Part shown: piece by piece, positions 1-6,281 of the stretch | Numbering within the stretch: the first letter of the stretch is position 1 | Layout of the letters: every line of letters begins with the position of its first letter | NCBI GenBank assembly: GCA_025964935.1 | Contig: JAOPXW010000075.1 | Coordinates: 1 to 9,456 of the forward strand | Reading direction: 5' to 3' | Source: Friedmanniella sp. | GTDB lineage: Bacteria > Actinomycetota > Actinomycetes > Propionibacteriales > Propionibacteriaceae | DNA length: 9,456 nucleotides | Translations under genes and position numbers: made by a program | Notes under the pieces: generated by a model | The model's input: the letters and a program-made list of their open reading frames with translations, nothing else | The model's database searches: none | What the model was told of the DNA's origin: nothing

Positions 1-353
1 GGGATCCGGATGACGATCGGCATGGGCGTGCGGCCCATCGTGCGCCAGCGGATGCGCGCGACCTGGGTGACGATCTGGTCGAAGGCCGGGTAGACGAACC
101 CGTCGAACTGGATCTCGCAGACCGGTCGGTAGCCGCGCATGGCCATCCCGACCGCGGTGCCGATGATGCCGGACTCGGCCAGCGGTGAGTCGATCACCCG
201 GTTCTCGCCGAAGTCCTTCTGCAGACCCTCGGTGACCCGGAAGACACCGCCCAGCTTGCCGATGTCCTCCCCGGCCAGCACGACCTTGGCGTCGGCCTCC
301 AGGGCGCGACGCAGACCGGCGTTCAGGGCCTTGGCCATGGTCAGCTTGGTCAT
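1..353 (-). CDS. bkdB: Branched-chain 2-oxoacid dehydrogenase E1, beta subunit (N-terminal 117 aa, runs off the left edge)
   Basis: This is the beta half of the thiamine-diphosphate-dependent E1 component that decarboxylates 2-oxo acids and acylates the lipoyl group of E2. The translation starts MTKLTMAKALNAGLRRAL. It then shows the family blocks GEDIGKLGGVFRVTEGL (about residues 27-43) and DSPLAESGIIGTAVGMAMRG (about 55-74); the Glu of LAESG is the conserved cofactor-contacting residue in this family. FDGFVYPAFDQIV follows. The start ATG (353-351) overlaps the alpha-subunit stop as ATGA, with GGGAGG (365-360) 6 nt upstream, so translation is probably coupled. The in-frame ATG at 338-336 is a weaker alternative because it lies further from the ribosome-binding site. 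E1 beta subunits are usually about 325-350 aa, so roughly two thirds lie outside the window. A pyruvate-type E1 beta cannot be ruled out from this fragment. Confidence 0.93.
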   Translation of the reverse strand, partial: MTKLTMAKALNAGLRRALEADAKVVLAGEDIGKLGGVFRVTEGLQKDFGENRVIDSPLAESGIIGTAVGMAMRGYRPVCEIQFDGFVYPAFDQIVTQVARIRWRTMGRTPMPIVIRI

Positions 354-1480
354 CGACGTCCTCCCTCGGCCGGCTCGTCCTCGAACGAGCCGGCGTACTC
401 GACGTGGCGGGCCTGCTGCTCCACCAGGTACGGGGTCTGCTGCGCGTACACCCAGTCGAAGGTCTCGGTCAGCGTCGGCTCGGGCAGGGCCAGGCAGGCC
501 GCGCGCAGGTTGCGGGCCAGCTCGTCGGCCTCGGTCTCGACCCCGGCGAAGAAGGCCTCGTCGGTGCCGGCGGCGGTGAGGTAGGCGTGCACCCGCTCGA
601 TCGGGTCCTTGTGCCGCCAGCTCTCCAGCTCGTCGCTCAGCCGGTACTTGGTCGGGTCGTCGGACGTGGTGTGGGCACCCATCCGGTAGGTGTAAGCCTC
701 GATCAGGGTCGGCCCGTTGCCGGAGCGGGCCCGCTCCAGGGCCGCGGAGGTGACCGCGTGCACCGCCAGCACGTCGTTGCCGTCGACCCGGACGCCCGGG
801 AAGCCGAAGCCGGAGGCCCGCCGGTAGAGCGGGATCCGGGACTGGCGCTCGATCGGCTCCGAGATGGCCCACTGGTTGTTCTGACAGAAGAAGACGATGG
901 GCGCGTTGTAGGAGGACGCGAAGATGAAGGCCTCGTTGACGTCGCCCTGGCTGGTGGCGCCGTCCCCGAAGTAACCCACCACCGCGGTGTCGCGGTCGTG
1001 GTCGCCGGTCCCGACCAGGCCGTCCCGCTCGATCCCCATGGCGTAGCCGGTGGCGTGCAGCGTCTGGGTGCCGATGATGATCGCGTACGGGGCGAAGTGG
1101 TGCTCCTCGGTGTCCCAGGCGCCGTGGTCGACCCCGCGGAACATGGCCAGCAGCCGGAGCGGGTCGACCCCCTTGCACCAGGCGACCGCGTGCTCGCGGT
1201 AGGTGGGGAAGACGTAGTCCTGGGTGCGCATCGCGCGGCCGGAGCCGACCTGGGCGGCCTCCTGACCGAGCGAGGAGGCCCAGATGCCGAGCTCGCCCTG
1301 CCGCTGCAGGGCCGTGGCCTCGGCGTCCACCCGGCGGCTCAGCACCATGTCGCGGTAGAGACCGCGGATCGTGTCGTCGTCACCCTCGTAGCGGTAGTCG
1401 GGGTGCTCCACGCGCTCCCCGGTGGGGGTCAGCAGCTGGACCAGCTCCACCTCGGGCTGTTGCCCGCTCACGTCGCTCAC
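350..1480 (-). CDS. bkdA: Branched-chain 2-oxoacid dehydrogenase E1, alpha subunit
   Basis: This subunit carries the thiamine-diphosphate site of the E1 alpha2beta2 decarboxylase (BCKDH-like, EC 1.2.4.4; actinobacterial homologues are often labelled pyruvate dehydrogenase E1 alpha). The ThDP/Mg motif is GDGATSQGDVNEAF at residues 172-185, ending in QNN at 200-202. The loop YRMGAHTTSDDPTKYR (265-280) matches the BCKDH alpha loop that holds the catalytic His (here His270), and favours a branched-chain over a pyruvate substrate. I chose the GTG at 1480-1478 because AAAGGA (1493-1488) lies 7 nt before it. An in-frame GTG at 1519 would add 13 residues but has no comparable ribosome-binding site. 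The product is 376 aa, normal for the family. It is followed by the beta subunit with an ATGA overlap; E2 is expected beyond the left edge. Substrate choice is inferred. Confidence 0.93.
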   Translation of the reverse strand: MSDVSGQQPEVELVQLLTPTGERVEHPDYRYEGDDDTIRGLYRDMVLSRRVDAEATALQRQGELGIWASSLGQEAAQVGSGRAMRTQDYVFPTYREHAVAWCKGVDPLRLLAMFRGVDHGAWDTEEHHFAPYAIIIGTQTLHATGYAMGIERDGLVGTGDHDRDTAVVGYFGDGATSQGDVNEAFIFASSYNAPIVFFCQNNQWAISEPIERQSRIPLYRRASGFGFPGVRVDGNDVLAVHAVTSAALERARSGNGPTLIEAYTYRMGAHTTSDDPTKYRLSDELESWRHKDPIERVHAYLTAAGTDEAFFAGVETEADELARNLRAACLALPEPTLTETFDWVYAQQTPYLVEQQARHVEYAGSFEDEPAEGGRR

Positions 1481-1662
1481 TCGTGCGTCCTTTCCTGCCT
1501 CTGCGGGACACGCGGTCACGTCGGTCCCGACCTCCGGACAGACCGGTCATCCCTTGTGAGAACGCCGCCCCGGCCGGATTCCGACAACGTACCGCCTGCC
1601 TGCCGGGGCGGGCGAAACAACTTGCATGTCCTACGGCTTTGCCGGTCCCGGCCCGGTCCGGC
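1481..1662 (-). promoter_or_regulatory. Leader/promoter region of the E1 operon (no clear core promoter)
   Basis: These 182 bp separate the aminotransferase stop from the E1 alpha start and probably hold the E1 operon promoter. Between about 1612 and 1640 there is a patch visibly lower in GC than its surroundings, read on the minus strand as GACATGCAAGTTGTTTCGC. A TACGTT at 1592-1587 fits the loose actinobacterial -10 pattern TANNNT but has no matching -35 at 16-18 bp. Branched-chain dehydrogenase operons are often controlled by Lrp/AsnC regulators, so the low-GC patch is the most likely operator. I see no clean palindrome in it. Confidence 0.3.
1641..1662 (-). terminator. GC-rich hairpin directly after the aminotransferase stop
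   Basis: The 22 nt next to the stop codon fold as GCCGG-T-CC, loop CGGCCC, GG-T-CCGGC: a symmetric stem of 5+2 bp with one T-T mismatch. No T-tract follows on the minus strand. It could be a weak terminator or an mRNA 3'-end stabiliser separating the aminotransferase from the E1 operon. Confidence 0.3.
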
Positions 1663-2877
1663 TCAGGGGGCGGGGACGCCGCCCGGCTCGTGCGCAGCGG
1701 CGGTGAAGCGGAGGATCCGGACCAGCGCCGCGGCGACGGCCTCGGGCCCGGCGGCCAGTGAGACCCGCACGGTGCTGCGGCCGTGGACCGGGTCGAAGTC
1801 GGTGCCGGGAGTCAGGGCCACCCCCTGCTCCTCCAGCAGCGCCGAGCACCAGGCGCGGGAGTCGGCGTACGGGCCGAGCGCGGCTCCCAGGTCGGCGTAG
1901 ACGTAGAACGCCCCGTCGGCCGGGGCGACGTCGGTCCAGCCCAGGTCGGGGACGGCGTCCAGCAGCAGCCGACGGGCGTCGGCGAACTCGGTCACCGCGG
2001 CGGCGGCCTCCGCGTACGAGGCCTCGGTGAAGGCCTGCACGGCGGCGTGCTGCGCGGGCACCGGCGGGCAGAGCGCGAAGTTGCCGGCCAGCGCGTCCAC
2101 GGTGGTCACCAGGTCGCCCGGGACCAGGCACCAGCCCAGCCGCCAGCCCGTCATGCCCCAGAACTTCGAGAAGGAGGAGATGACCACGCTCGACCGGTCG
2201 TGGCTCCAGGCGCAGGCGCCGACCTCACCGGTGTCGGTGATGCCGTGGTAGATCTCGTCGCTGACCAGCCGTACGCCGTGGCCGCCGCACCAGCCCGCCA
2301 GCGCGGCCAGGTCCGCCGCCGACACCATCGTGCCGGTCGGATTGGCCGGGGACGCGATCAGCAGCCCGGCCAGCGGACGCTCGGCGTGGGCCGCGGCGAC
2401 CAGCTCGACGGTCGGCCGGTAGCCGAGCTCGGGACCGCAGTCCAGCTCGACCACCTCGACCCCGAGCGAGGCGAGGATGTTGCGGTAGGCGGGGTAGCCC
2501 GGGCGCAGCAGCGCCACCCGGTCGCCCGGGTCGAACGCGGCCAGGAAGGTCAGCAGGAAGGCTCCCGAGGAGCCGGTGGTCAGGGCGATCTGCGCCGGGT
2601 CGACGTCCAGGCCGTACCAGCGGCGGTAGTGCCCGGCCACGGCCCGCCGCAGCGGCGCGATCCCGAAGGTCTCGCTGTAACCGAGCGGGGTGCGGTCGCT
2701 CATCAGGTCGGCGGCGCGACGGCGTACGTCGGAGGGGGCACCCTGGGACGGCTCGCCCGCACAGAGCGAGATCACGTCCCGACCCGCGGCCCGGAGCTCG
2801 GCCACCCGGTTCAGGATGCTCATCACCGCGAAGGGCGGCACGCCCGAGCGCGCCGAGGGCCCGTACGCCGGGCTCAC
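1663..2877 (-). CDS. PLP-dependent class I/II aminotransferase (fold type I, AspC-like)
   Basis: A 404-aa pyridoxal-phosphate aminotransferase that moves an amino group between an amino acid and a 2-oxo acid in the cytoplasm. The PLP Schiff-base lysine is Lys238 in SSFSKFWGMTGWRLGW. Other visible family residues are Asn179 in SPANPTG, Asp207 and Tyr210 in SDEIY (cofactor binding), Arg246 (phosphate contact) and Arg371 in TVRVS, the usual substrate-carboxylate arginine. The N-terminal VPPFAVMSILNRVAEL and GEPSQGAP blocks match the family start, which supports the GTG at 2877-2875 over the ATG at 2823. That GTG overlaps the upstream regulator stop as GTGA, so the two are co-transcribed and probably coupled. 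It is not the fold-type-IV branched-chain aminotransferase (IlvE). The amino acid used cannot be read from the sequence; aromatic, alanine/valine-type or aspartate-like substrates are all possible. Confidence 0.92.
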   Translation of the reverse strand: MSPAYGPSARSGVPPFAVMSILNRVAELRAAGRDVISLCAGEPSQGAPSDVRRRAADLMSDRTPLGYSETFGIAPLRRAVAGHYRRWYGLDVDPAQIALTTGSSGAFLLTFLAAFDPGDRVALLRPGYPAYRNILASLGVEVVELDCGPELGYRPTVELVAAAHAERPLAGLLIASPANPTGTMVSAADLAALAGWCGGHGVRLVSDEIYHGITDTGEVGACAWSHDRSSVVISSFSKFWGMTGWRLGWCLVPGDLVTTVDALAGNFALCPPVPAQHAAVQAFTEASYAEAAAAVTEFADARRLLLDAVPDLGWTDVAPADGAFYVYADLGAALGPYADSRAWCSALLEEQGVALTPGTDFDPVHGRSTVRVSLAAGPEAVAAALVRILRFTAAAHEPGGVPAP

Positions 2878-3455
2878 GAGGCCGCCCCGCGCTTGCGGGC
2901 CCGGTAGGCGGCCACGTTGGCGCGGTTGCCGCAGCCGGACTCGCAGTAGCGGCGGGACTGGTTCTTGGACAGGTCGACCAGCACGTGGTCGCAGTCCTCG
3001 GCCTGGCAGAACCGCAGCCGGCCGAGGTCGTCGGCGCGGACGAGGTCCAGGAACCCCATCGCGGCCTCGGCCGCGATCCGGTGGGCCAGGGGAGCGTCGG
3101 GCCGGGTGACGTGCAGGTGCCAGTCGAGCTCGTCATGCTTGGACAGGTAGGGCCGGGCGTCCGCGTCGGCCAGGATCTGGTTCACCATCTCGGCGGCGTG
3201 CGCACGGTCGGTCGCCGACCAGACCTCGCGCAGCCGGGCCCGCACCCGGCGCACCGCCGCCCGCTCGGCCGGGGACCCCAGCACCACCCCCGACATCGGG
3301 TAGTCGGCCAGGAAGGCGTCCAGGCCGCTCTGGTCGTCCAGCTCGTCGACCCCCTCGCTGAGGGTGTTCACCAACGCGGCGGTCTGCACCAGCGCCACCT
3401 CGGTGTCATGAGTGAAAAGCACGTTGACTCCTGACGACGGCTCGTCTAATGTCAT
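2874..3455 (-). CDS. CGNR zinc-finger transcriptional regulator (ABATE domain plus zf-CGNR)
   Basis: A 193-aa putative DNA-binding regulator. The N-terminal part (about 12-140, from FTHDTEVALVQTAALVNTL) resembles the ABATE domain, a putative stress-responsive sensor region. The C-terminal domain carries the zinc ligands Cys150, Cys155, Cys171 and Cys175, with the signature CGNR at 175-178 and a basic tail, RARKRG. I placed the start at ATG 3455-3453, with AAGGA (3468-3464) 8 nt upstream. The frame stays open upstream to 3764, but that extension is low-complexity, lies antisense to the exporter, and is not credible. The gene diverges from an EamA exporter and overlaps the aminotransferase by GTGA, so it probably controls both directions. 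A GTCATGA operator candidate covers its own start codon, which suggests autoregulation. The ligand is unknown. Confidence 0.9.
   Translation of the reverse strand: MTLDEPSSGVNVLFTHDTEVALVQTAALVNTLSEGVDELDDQSGLDAFLADYPMSGVVLGSPAERAAVRRVRARLREVWSATDRAHAAEMVNQILADADARPYLSKHDELDWHLHVTRPDAPLAHRIAAEAAMGFLDLVRADDLGRLRFCQAEDCDHVLVDLSKNQSRRYCESGCGNRANVAAYRARKRGAAS
3405..3414. promoter_or_regulatory. Candidate operator copy 1 (GTCATGAGTG)
   Basis: First of three GTCATGA copies. It lies inside the regulator coding sequence (codons 15-18), about 10 bp upstream of the exporter -35 box. With the preceding T it is an 11-mer identical to copy 2 (TGTCATGAGTG). It contains the palindrome TCATGA. Confidence 0.5.
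3424..3452 (+). promoter_or_regulatory. Promoter for the EamA exporter (TTGACT-N17-TAATGT)
   Basis: A -35 box TTGACT (3424-3429) and a -10 box TAATGT (3447-3452) are separated by exactly 17 bp, close to the housekeeping-sigma consensus and the best promoter in the window. It lies within the first codons of the divergent regulator gene. Transcription would begin near 3459 and give a leader of about 110 nt. The -10 box abuts the TCATGA core of operator copy 2, an arrangement that suits repression. Confidence 0.6.
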
Positions 3456-3463
3456 GAGTGTAG
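3446..3463. promoter_or_regulatory. Candidate operator copy 2 (CTAATGTCATGAGTGTAG)
   Basis: The palindromic core TCATGA (3452-3457) is flanked symmetrically by CTA and TAG, all centred between 3454 and 3455, so 12 of 18 positions obey the dyad. It overlaps the exporter -10 box and the regulator ATG. A protein bound here would block the exporter promoter and the start of its own gene. Confidence 0.55.
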
Positions 3464-3473
3464 TCCTTCGTTG

Positions 3474-3481
3474 GTCATGAC
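3474..3481. promoter_or_regulatory. Candidate operator copy 3 (GTCATGAC)
   Basis: A perfect 8-bp palindrome, 23 bp from copy 2, with copies 1 and 2 spaced 46 bp (2 x 23). It falls about 15 bp into the predicted exporter transcript and just upstream of the regulator ribosome-binding site. The regular spacing suggests cooperative dimers on one operator array. Confidence 0.5.
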
Positions 3482-3570
3482 CTCCGCCGTGCCGGGGAGG
3501 CCGGGACCAGCACCGACCACCGCGTGGCCACGTCCGTGCGTCACCCCCGTTCCTCGTGAGGAGGCCCCCG

Positions 3571-4512
3571 ATGAGCACCCTGACCACAGCGCCGGAGACC
3601 GTCGCCCCCGTACGCCGCTCCGGCACCGGCCTGCTGTTCGCGCTCGGCTCGTCCGCCGCCTTCGCGCTCTCCGGCCCGCTGGCCCGGGCCCTGCTGACCA
3701 TCGGCTGGACCCCGGCCGCGGTGGTCACGGTCCGGATCGGCGGCGCCTTCCTGGTCCTCCTCATCCCCTGCCTGCTACTGCTGCGCCGCGACGGGCTGCC
3801 GTCGCGGCGCCAGTCCGGGCGGGCCGTGGTCTACGGCGTGGTCGCGGTGGCGCTGGCCCAGCTCTGCTACTTCAGCGCCGTGCAGTACCTGTCGGTGGGC
3901 GTGGCCCTGCTGCTGGAGTACCTGGCCCCCGTCCTGCTCATCGGCTGGCACTGGGCGCACAGTCGCCGGCGCCCGGCCACCCCGGTGTTCGCCGGGGCGG
4001 CACTGGCCTTGACCGGGCTGGTCCTCGTGCTCGACCTGAGCAGCGGCGTGACGCTCAACCCGATCGGCGTGCTCTGGGGGCTCGGCGCCGCGGTCTGCCT
4101 CTCCGGCTACTTCATCCTGAGCGAGGAGGGCGGCGGCGTGCCGCTGTCCCCGCTGCTCCTGACGACCGTCGGCACCGGGGTCGGGGCCGCGGTCATCGCG
4201 GCGGCCGGCCTGGTCGGCATCCTGCCCTTCGCGGCCAGCACCGGCCTGACCACCCTGGCCGGGACGACCCTGCCGTGGTGGGTGCCGCTGGCCCTGCTCG
4301 TGCTGGTCGCCGCCGTCCTCGCCTACCTGACCGGCATCGTCGCGGTCCGCCGGCTGGGCAGCTCGGTGGCGTCGTTCGTGTCGCTGTCCGAGGTCATCTT
4401 CGCCGTGGTCTTCGCCGTGATCCTGCTCGGCCAGCGCCCCTCGCTGACCCAGCTGCTGGGTGGGCTGCTCGTCCTGGCCGGGATCGCCGTCGTGCAGCGC
4501 ACGTCCCGGTAG
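3571..4512 (+). CDS. EamA/DMT-superfamily exporter (RhtA-like)
   Basis: A 313-aa inner-membrane protein of the drug/metabolite transporter superfamily. It has two EamA repeats (about 19-154 and 164-309) and about ten hydrophobic helices. The sequence LLLEYLAPVLLIGWHW (about 113-128) ends the first repeat in the manner of EamA proteins, and FVSLSEVIFAVVFAVILLGQ (269-288) is the equivalent in the second. Relatives such as RhtA export amino acids or similar metabolites. The start ATG at 3571 has GAGGAG 7 nt upstream; an in-frame GTG at 3556 is part of that ribosome-binding site. It diverges from the CGNR regulator, a common pairing in actinobacteria, and is probably repressed or activated by it through the GTCATGA sites. 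The last codons (VQRTSR, stop) lie in the first unit of a tandem repeat. The substrate is unknown; a link to the neighbouring aminotransferase is plausible but inferred. Confidence 0.9.
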   Translation: MSTLTTAPETVAPVRRSGTGLLFALGSSAAFALSGPLARALLTIGWTPAAVVTVRIGGAFLVLLIPCLLLLRRDGLPSRRQSGRAVVYGVVAVALAQLCYFSAVQYLSVGVALLLEYLAPVLLIGWHWAHSRRRPATPVFAGAALALTGLVLVLDLSSGVTLNPIGVLWGLGAAVCLSGYFILSEEGGGVPLSPLLLTTVGTGVGAAVIAAAGLVGILPFAASTGLTTLAGTTLPWWVPLALLVLVAAVLAYLTGIVAVRRLGSSVASFVSLSEVIFAVVFAVILLGQRPSLTQLLGGLLVLAGIAVVQRTSR

Positions 4513-4586
4513 AGGGTGCAGAGCACGTCTCGATAAGAGGGTGCAGCGCACGTCCCGGTGAGAGGGCGGCGCAGGTCCCGACAGGA
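4492..4586 (+). repeat. Tandem repeat of about 25 bp, three clear copies plus one decayed
   Basis: Unit 1 (4492-4515) reads GTGCAGCGCACGTCCCGGT then AGAGG and encodes the exporter C-terminus and stop. Unit 2 (4516-4540) reads GTGCAGAGCACGTCTCGAT then AAGAGG. Unit 3 (4541-4565) reads GTGCAGCGCACGTCCCGGT then GAGAGG. From 4566 a degenerate fourth copy retains GGCGCAGGTCCCG. Each clear unit contains the dyad GTGC-AG(C/A)-GCAC. Copies 1 and 3 are more alike than either is to copy 2. This is a short tandem duplication of a gene 3' end, not a CRISPR array: there are no spacers. Confidence 0.8.
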
Positions 4587-4603
4587 ACGGTCGGGCTCTT
4601 CTC
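4577..4603 (+). terminator. Candidate terminator of the exporter gene
   Basis: CCCGAC (4577-4582) pairs with GTCGGG (4590-4595) across a 7-nt loop, and the pyrimidine-rich tract CTCTTCTC follows at once. This is the closest thing to a classical intrinsic terminator in the window. It lies about 65 nt after the exporter stop, beyond the tandem repeat. A 12-bp palindrome, GCGCGGCCGCGC (4604-4615), follows it. Confidence 0.45.
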
Positions 4604-4657
4604 GCGCGGCCGCGCCGGTGCCAGAGTGAGGGGATCGGCTCGGACAGGGGGACACCC

Positions 4658-5767
4658 GTGGATGACGACCTCAAGGCCCGCATCGCGCTGACCGGGGCCA
4701 TGCTCCGGTCGAGGGAGGAGCCGGAGGCCCTCGTCGAGGCGGGGCGCCATCTGTCGGTCCGGCTATACGAGCTGACGGAGGACGGACGCCTCTGGCGGGC
4801 CCTGCGTAGGGCGGGCCAGGACTCCGCTGAGGCCCAGGTGGAGCTCGCCGTGCTGCCGCTGATCAACTGGCCTCCGCTGCTCCGGGCCCTGCGCTACCAG
4901 GAGCCCCCCTCGCTCGAGTTCGTCGCCGCCGAGAGTCTCCGGTTGTTGAGCCGCGCGCAGGAGTCGCCGGCTGACCCGCCGTGGGACATGCTCCGGGAGC
5001 ACCTGGCGTGGCTGGCGTCCCGGCTGGGGAAGGCCGCCGGCGAGCCCTGGGCCGGCAAGAACGACAACGCCCGGACGTGGCTGCGCTTCCAGGTCGGTCA
5101 GGCCTGGGAGGTCGTCCGTCGCCTGGATGTCGCCAAGTTGCTGTTGGGCAGCGCTCCGACCGCCGCCGACGGTGCTCTCGCGGCCTTCGCGCCGCCCCCC
5201 GTCAACCTGGTCCTGATCCTGACCAAGCTGGCGGTCGAGTTCGGGGTGTCCGCGACCGAGGAGGTGCTCGCGGCCCGGGAGCGCCGCGACGGGGACGCCT
5301 CCGAGGATCTCCTGCGCTCCCTGGTGCACAACCCCGCCTTCGCCCGGGGCCAGGCCGCCCGGGTCGGCGCCAACTTCGCGGTGTTGGCCGCCGCGGTCGA
5401 GGCGGCCGGCCTCGAGCCGGAGCTCGCCCCCAGCCCCCTGCCACCTGAGGTCGAGGTGTGCTTGACCGATCTCGACGCGTGGCACAGCTTTGTGGGGGCG
5501 GAGGTCGCGGCCTGCTGGGGGTATGTCGTGCTCTACCGGCCCGAAGCGGTGCCTCAGCTGAATGTGCTGGCTCTCGAGCTGGGCCGTCTCGCGCAGGCCG
5601 GCCGCGACTACCGCTCGGCCTTCGGCCGCGGCGACGCGGCTGGGGCTCTGCGCGCCGTGGACGAGGGTCGCCGTGCGCAGCAGAGGATGGCGGAACTGGT
5701 CGGCGACTTCCAGGTGTCGCTCAGCGAGTTCCTGCCCCCGCACCGGCCGCTCGGCCGCGGGCTGTAG
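4658..5767 (+). CDS. Uncharacterised 369-aa protein
   Basis: I do not recognise this protein. It starts at GTG 4658 (MDDDLKARIALTG) with AGGGGGA a few bases upstream. The ATG at 4662 is out of frame. It appears soluble and mostly helical, with many Leu/Ala/Arg/Glu heptad-like stretches and no signal peptide. The segment PPVNLVLILTKLAVEFGV (180-197) is the most hydrophobic part but has too many charges nearby to be a safe membrane helix. Tryptophans are frequent (for example at 46, 71, 109, 118 and 131). Cysteines are few (268 and 286), and I see no metal, nucleotide or catalytic motif. Its codon use looks looser than that of its neighbours, with TTG, TTT, TAT and CTA-type codons present, which may mean recent acquisition. 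It stands alone between a terminator-like hairpin and a convergent TfoX-like gene. Confidence 0.75.
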   Translation: MDDDLKARIALTGAMLRSREEPEALVEAGRHLSVRLYELTEDGRLWRALRRAGQDSAEAQVELAVLPLINWPPLLRALRYQEPPSLEFVAAESLRLLSRAQESPADPPWDMLREHLAWLASRLGKAAGEPWAGKNDNARTWLRFQVGQAWEVVRRLDVAKLLLGSAPTAADGALAAFAPPPVNLVLILTKLAVEFGVSATEEVLAARERRDGDASEDLLRSLVHNPAFARGQAARVGANFAVLAAAVEAAGLEPELAPSPLPPEVEVCLTDLDAWHSFVGAEVAACWGYVVLYRPEAVPQLNVLALELGRLAQAGRDYRSAFGRGDAAGALRAVDEGRRAQQRMAELVGDFQVSLSEFLPPHRPLGRGL

Positions 5768-5775
5768 GTCGGCCG

Positions 5776-5796
5776 GCCCGCAGTGCGGATGCGGGC
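5776..5796 (+). terminator. Hairpin between convergent genes
   Basis: GCCCGCA (5776-5782) pairs perfectly with TGCGGGC (5790-5796) over a 7-nt loop, 9 nt after the stop of the uncharacterised gene. There is no T-tract, as is common in GC-rich actinobacteria. The remaining gap to 5863 is GC-rich and repeats GGCCGGCCCG (5771-5780 and 5816-5825). It probably ends transcription from one or both convergent genes. Confidence 0.45.
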
Positions 5797-5863
5797 AGGG
5801 CGTGGGTGCGGCGGCGGCCGGCCCGGGACCCGGAGGGCCACCCCCGGCGGAACCCGTCGTCAG

Positions 5864-6196
5864 CTATTTCGGGGGGAGGGTGCGGACGTAGGCCACGCCC
5901 GACTCGACCCAGCGACCCAGGTCGGCGTCGGAGGTGGTGGGGTCGACCTGCACCAGGAGCCAGCCGGCCATGGCCCGCCCCCGCATCTGGAACCGGCTGA
6001 CCCGGGGGTCGAGCAGCAGGGTCTCGCTGCTCTCGGGGTCGGCGCGCAGCATCAGGCCGCTCTGCCCGCTGGCGGCGACGGCCATGTGCCCGGCGACCAG
6101 GAACGCGAGCCCCCCGAACATCGCCTTCTCCGTCAGGTCCGGCTCCGCGCCCAGCAGCTCGCGCAGCCGGTCGGCGAGCTCCTTGTCGTAGGCCAT
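5864..6196 (-). CDS. TfoX/Sxy N-terminal-domain protein
   Basis: A 110-aa single-domain protein of the TfoX/Sxy N-terminal family. The hallmark TEKAMFGGLAFLVAGHMAV lies at 22-40 and MRGRAMAGWLLV at 71-82, ending in GVAYVRTLPPK. In Gammaproteobacteria the full-length TfoX/Sxy protein activates competence genes. Stand-alone N-terminal domains like this one are widespread in actinobacteria and have no settled role, so competence should not be inferred. There is no ribosome-binding site before ATG 6196-6194. Instead GATACT (6208-6203) lies exactly 6 nt upstream with TGGTCA (6231-6226) a further 17 bp out, which suggests a leaderless transcript. The gene is convergent with the unknown 369-aa gene and divergent from the small acidic protein, 85 bp away. 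Confidence 0.88.
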   Translation of the reverse strand: MAYDKELADRLRELLGAEPDLTEKAMFGGLAFLVAGHMAVAASGQSGLMLRADPESSETLLLDPRVSRFQMRGRAMAGWLLVQVDPTTSDADLGRWVESGVAYVRTLPPK

Positions 6197-6202
6197 AGCC
6201 GC

Positions 6203-6231
6203 AGTATCGCGGGCGGCTCCGGTCCTGACCA
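6203..6231 (-). promoter_or_regulatory. Candidate leaderless promoter of the TfoX-like gene
   Basis: On the minus strand, TGGTCA, 17 bp, GATACT, 6 bp, ATG. The spacing puts the transcription start at or next to the A of ATG. The -35 match is weak. Confidence 0.4.
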
Positions 6232-6269
6232 GCCCCGGACGGACCCCGTACGGAGGGGGCTCCGACGGG

Positions 6270-6275
6270 TAGGGT
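6270..6275 (+). promoter_or_regulatory. Candidate leaderless promoter of the small acidic protein
   Basis: TAGGGT fits TANNNT and is followed by 6 nt and the ATG at 6282, with no purine-rich ribosome-binding site between. I see no -35 box at the expected distance. Confidence 0.45.
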
Positions 6276-6281
6276 CGCGCC

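Noticed and set aside
1481..1519. 13-residue N-terminal extension of E1 alpha from GTG 1519
   Set aside because: It has no ribosome-binding site, whereas GTG 1480 has AAAGGA at 7 nt and gives the usual family N-terminus.
404..2907. Long plus-strand frames opposite the E1 alpha and aminotransferase genes
   Set aside because: Same shadow effect: Gly/Val/Arg-rich translations without motifs, while the minus strand encodes clear families.
3456..3764. Upstream extension of the CGNR regulator frame
   Set aside because: The extension is antisense to the exporter, low-complexity, and passes through the promoter. ATG 3455 has a good ribosome-binding site.
4492..4586. CRISPR-like array
   Set aside because: Units are directly adjacent with no spacers, few copies and no cas genes; it is a plain tandem repeat.
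5768..5863. Small RNA or extra gene in the convergent gap
   Set aside because: Only GC-rich hairpins and a 10-bp direct repeat are visible, with no promoter and no credible frame.
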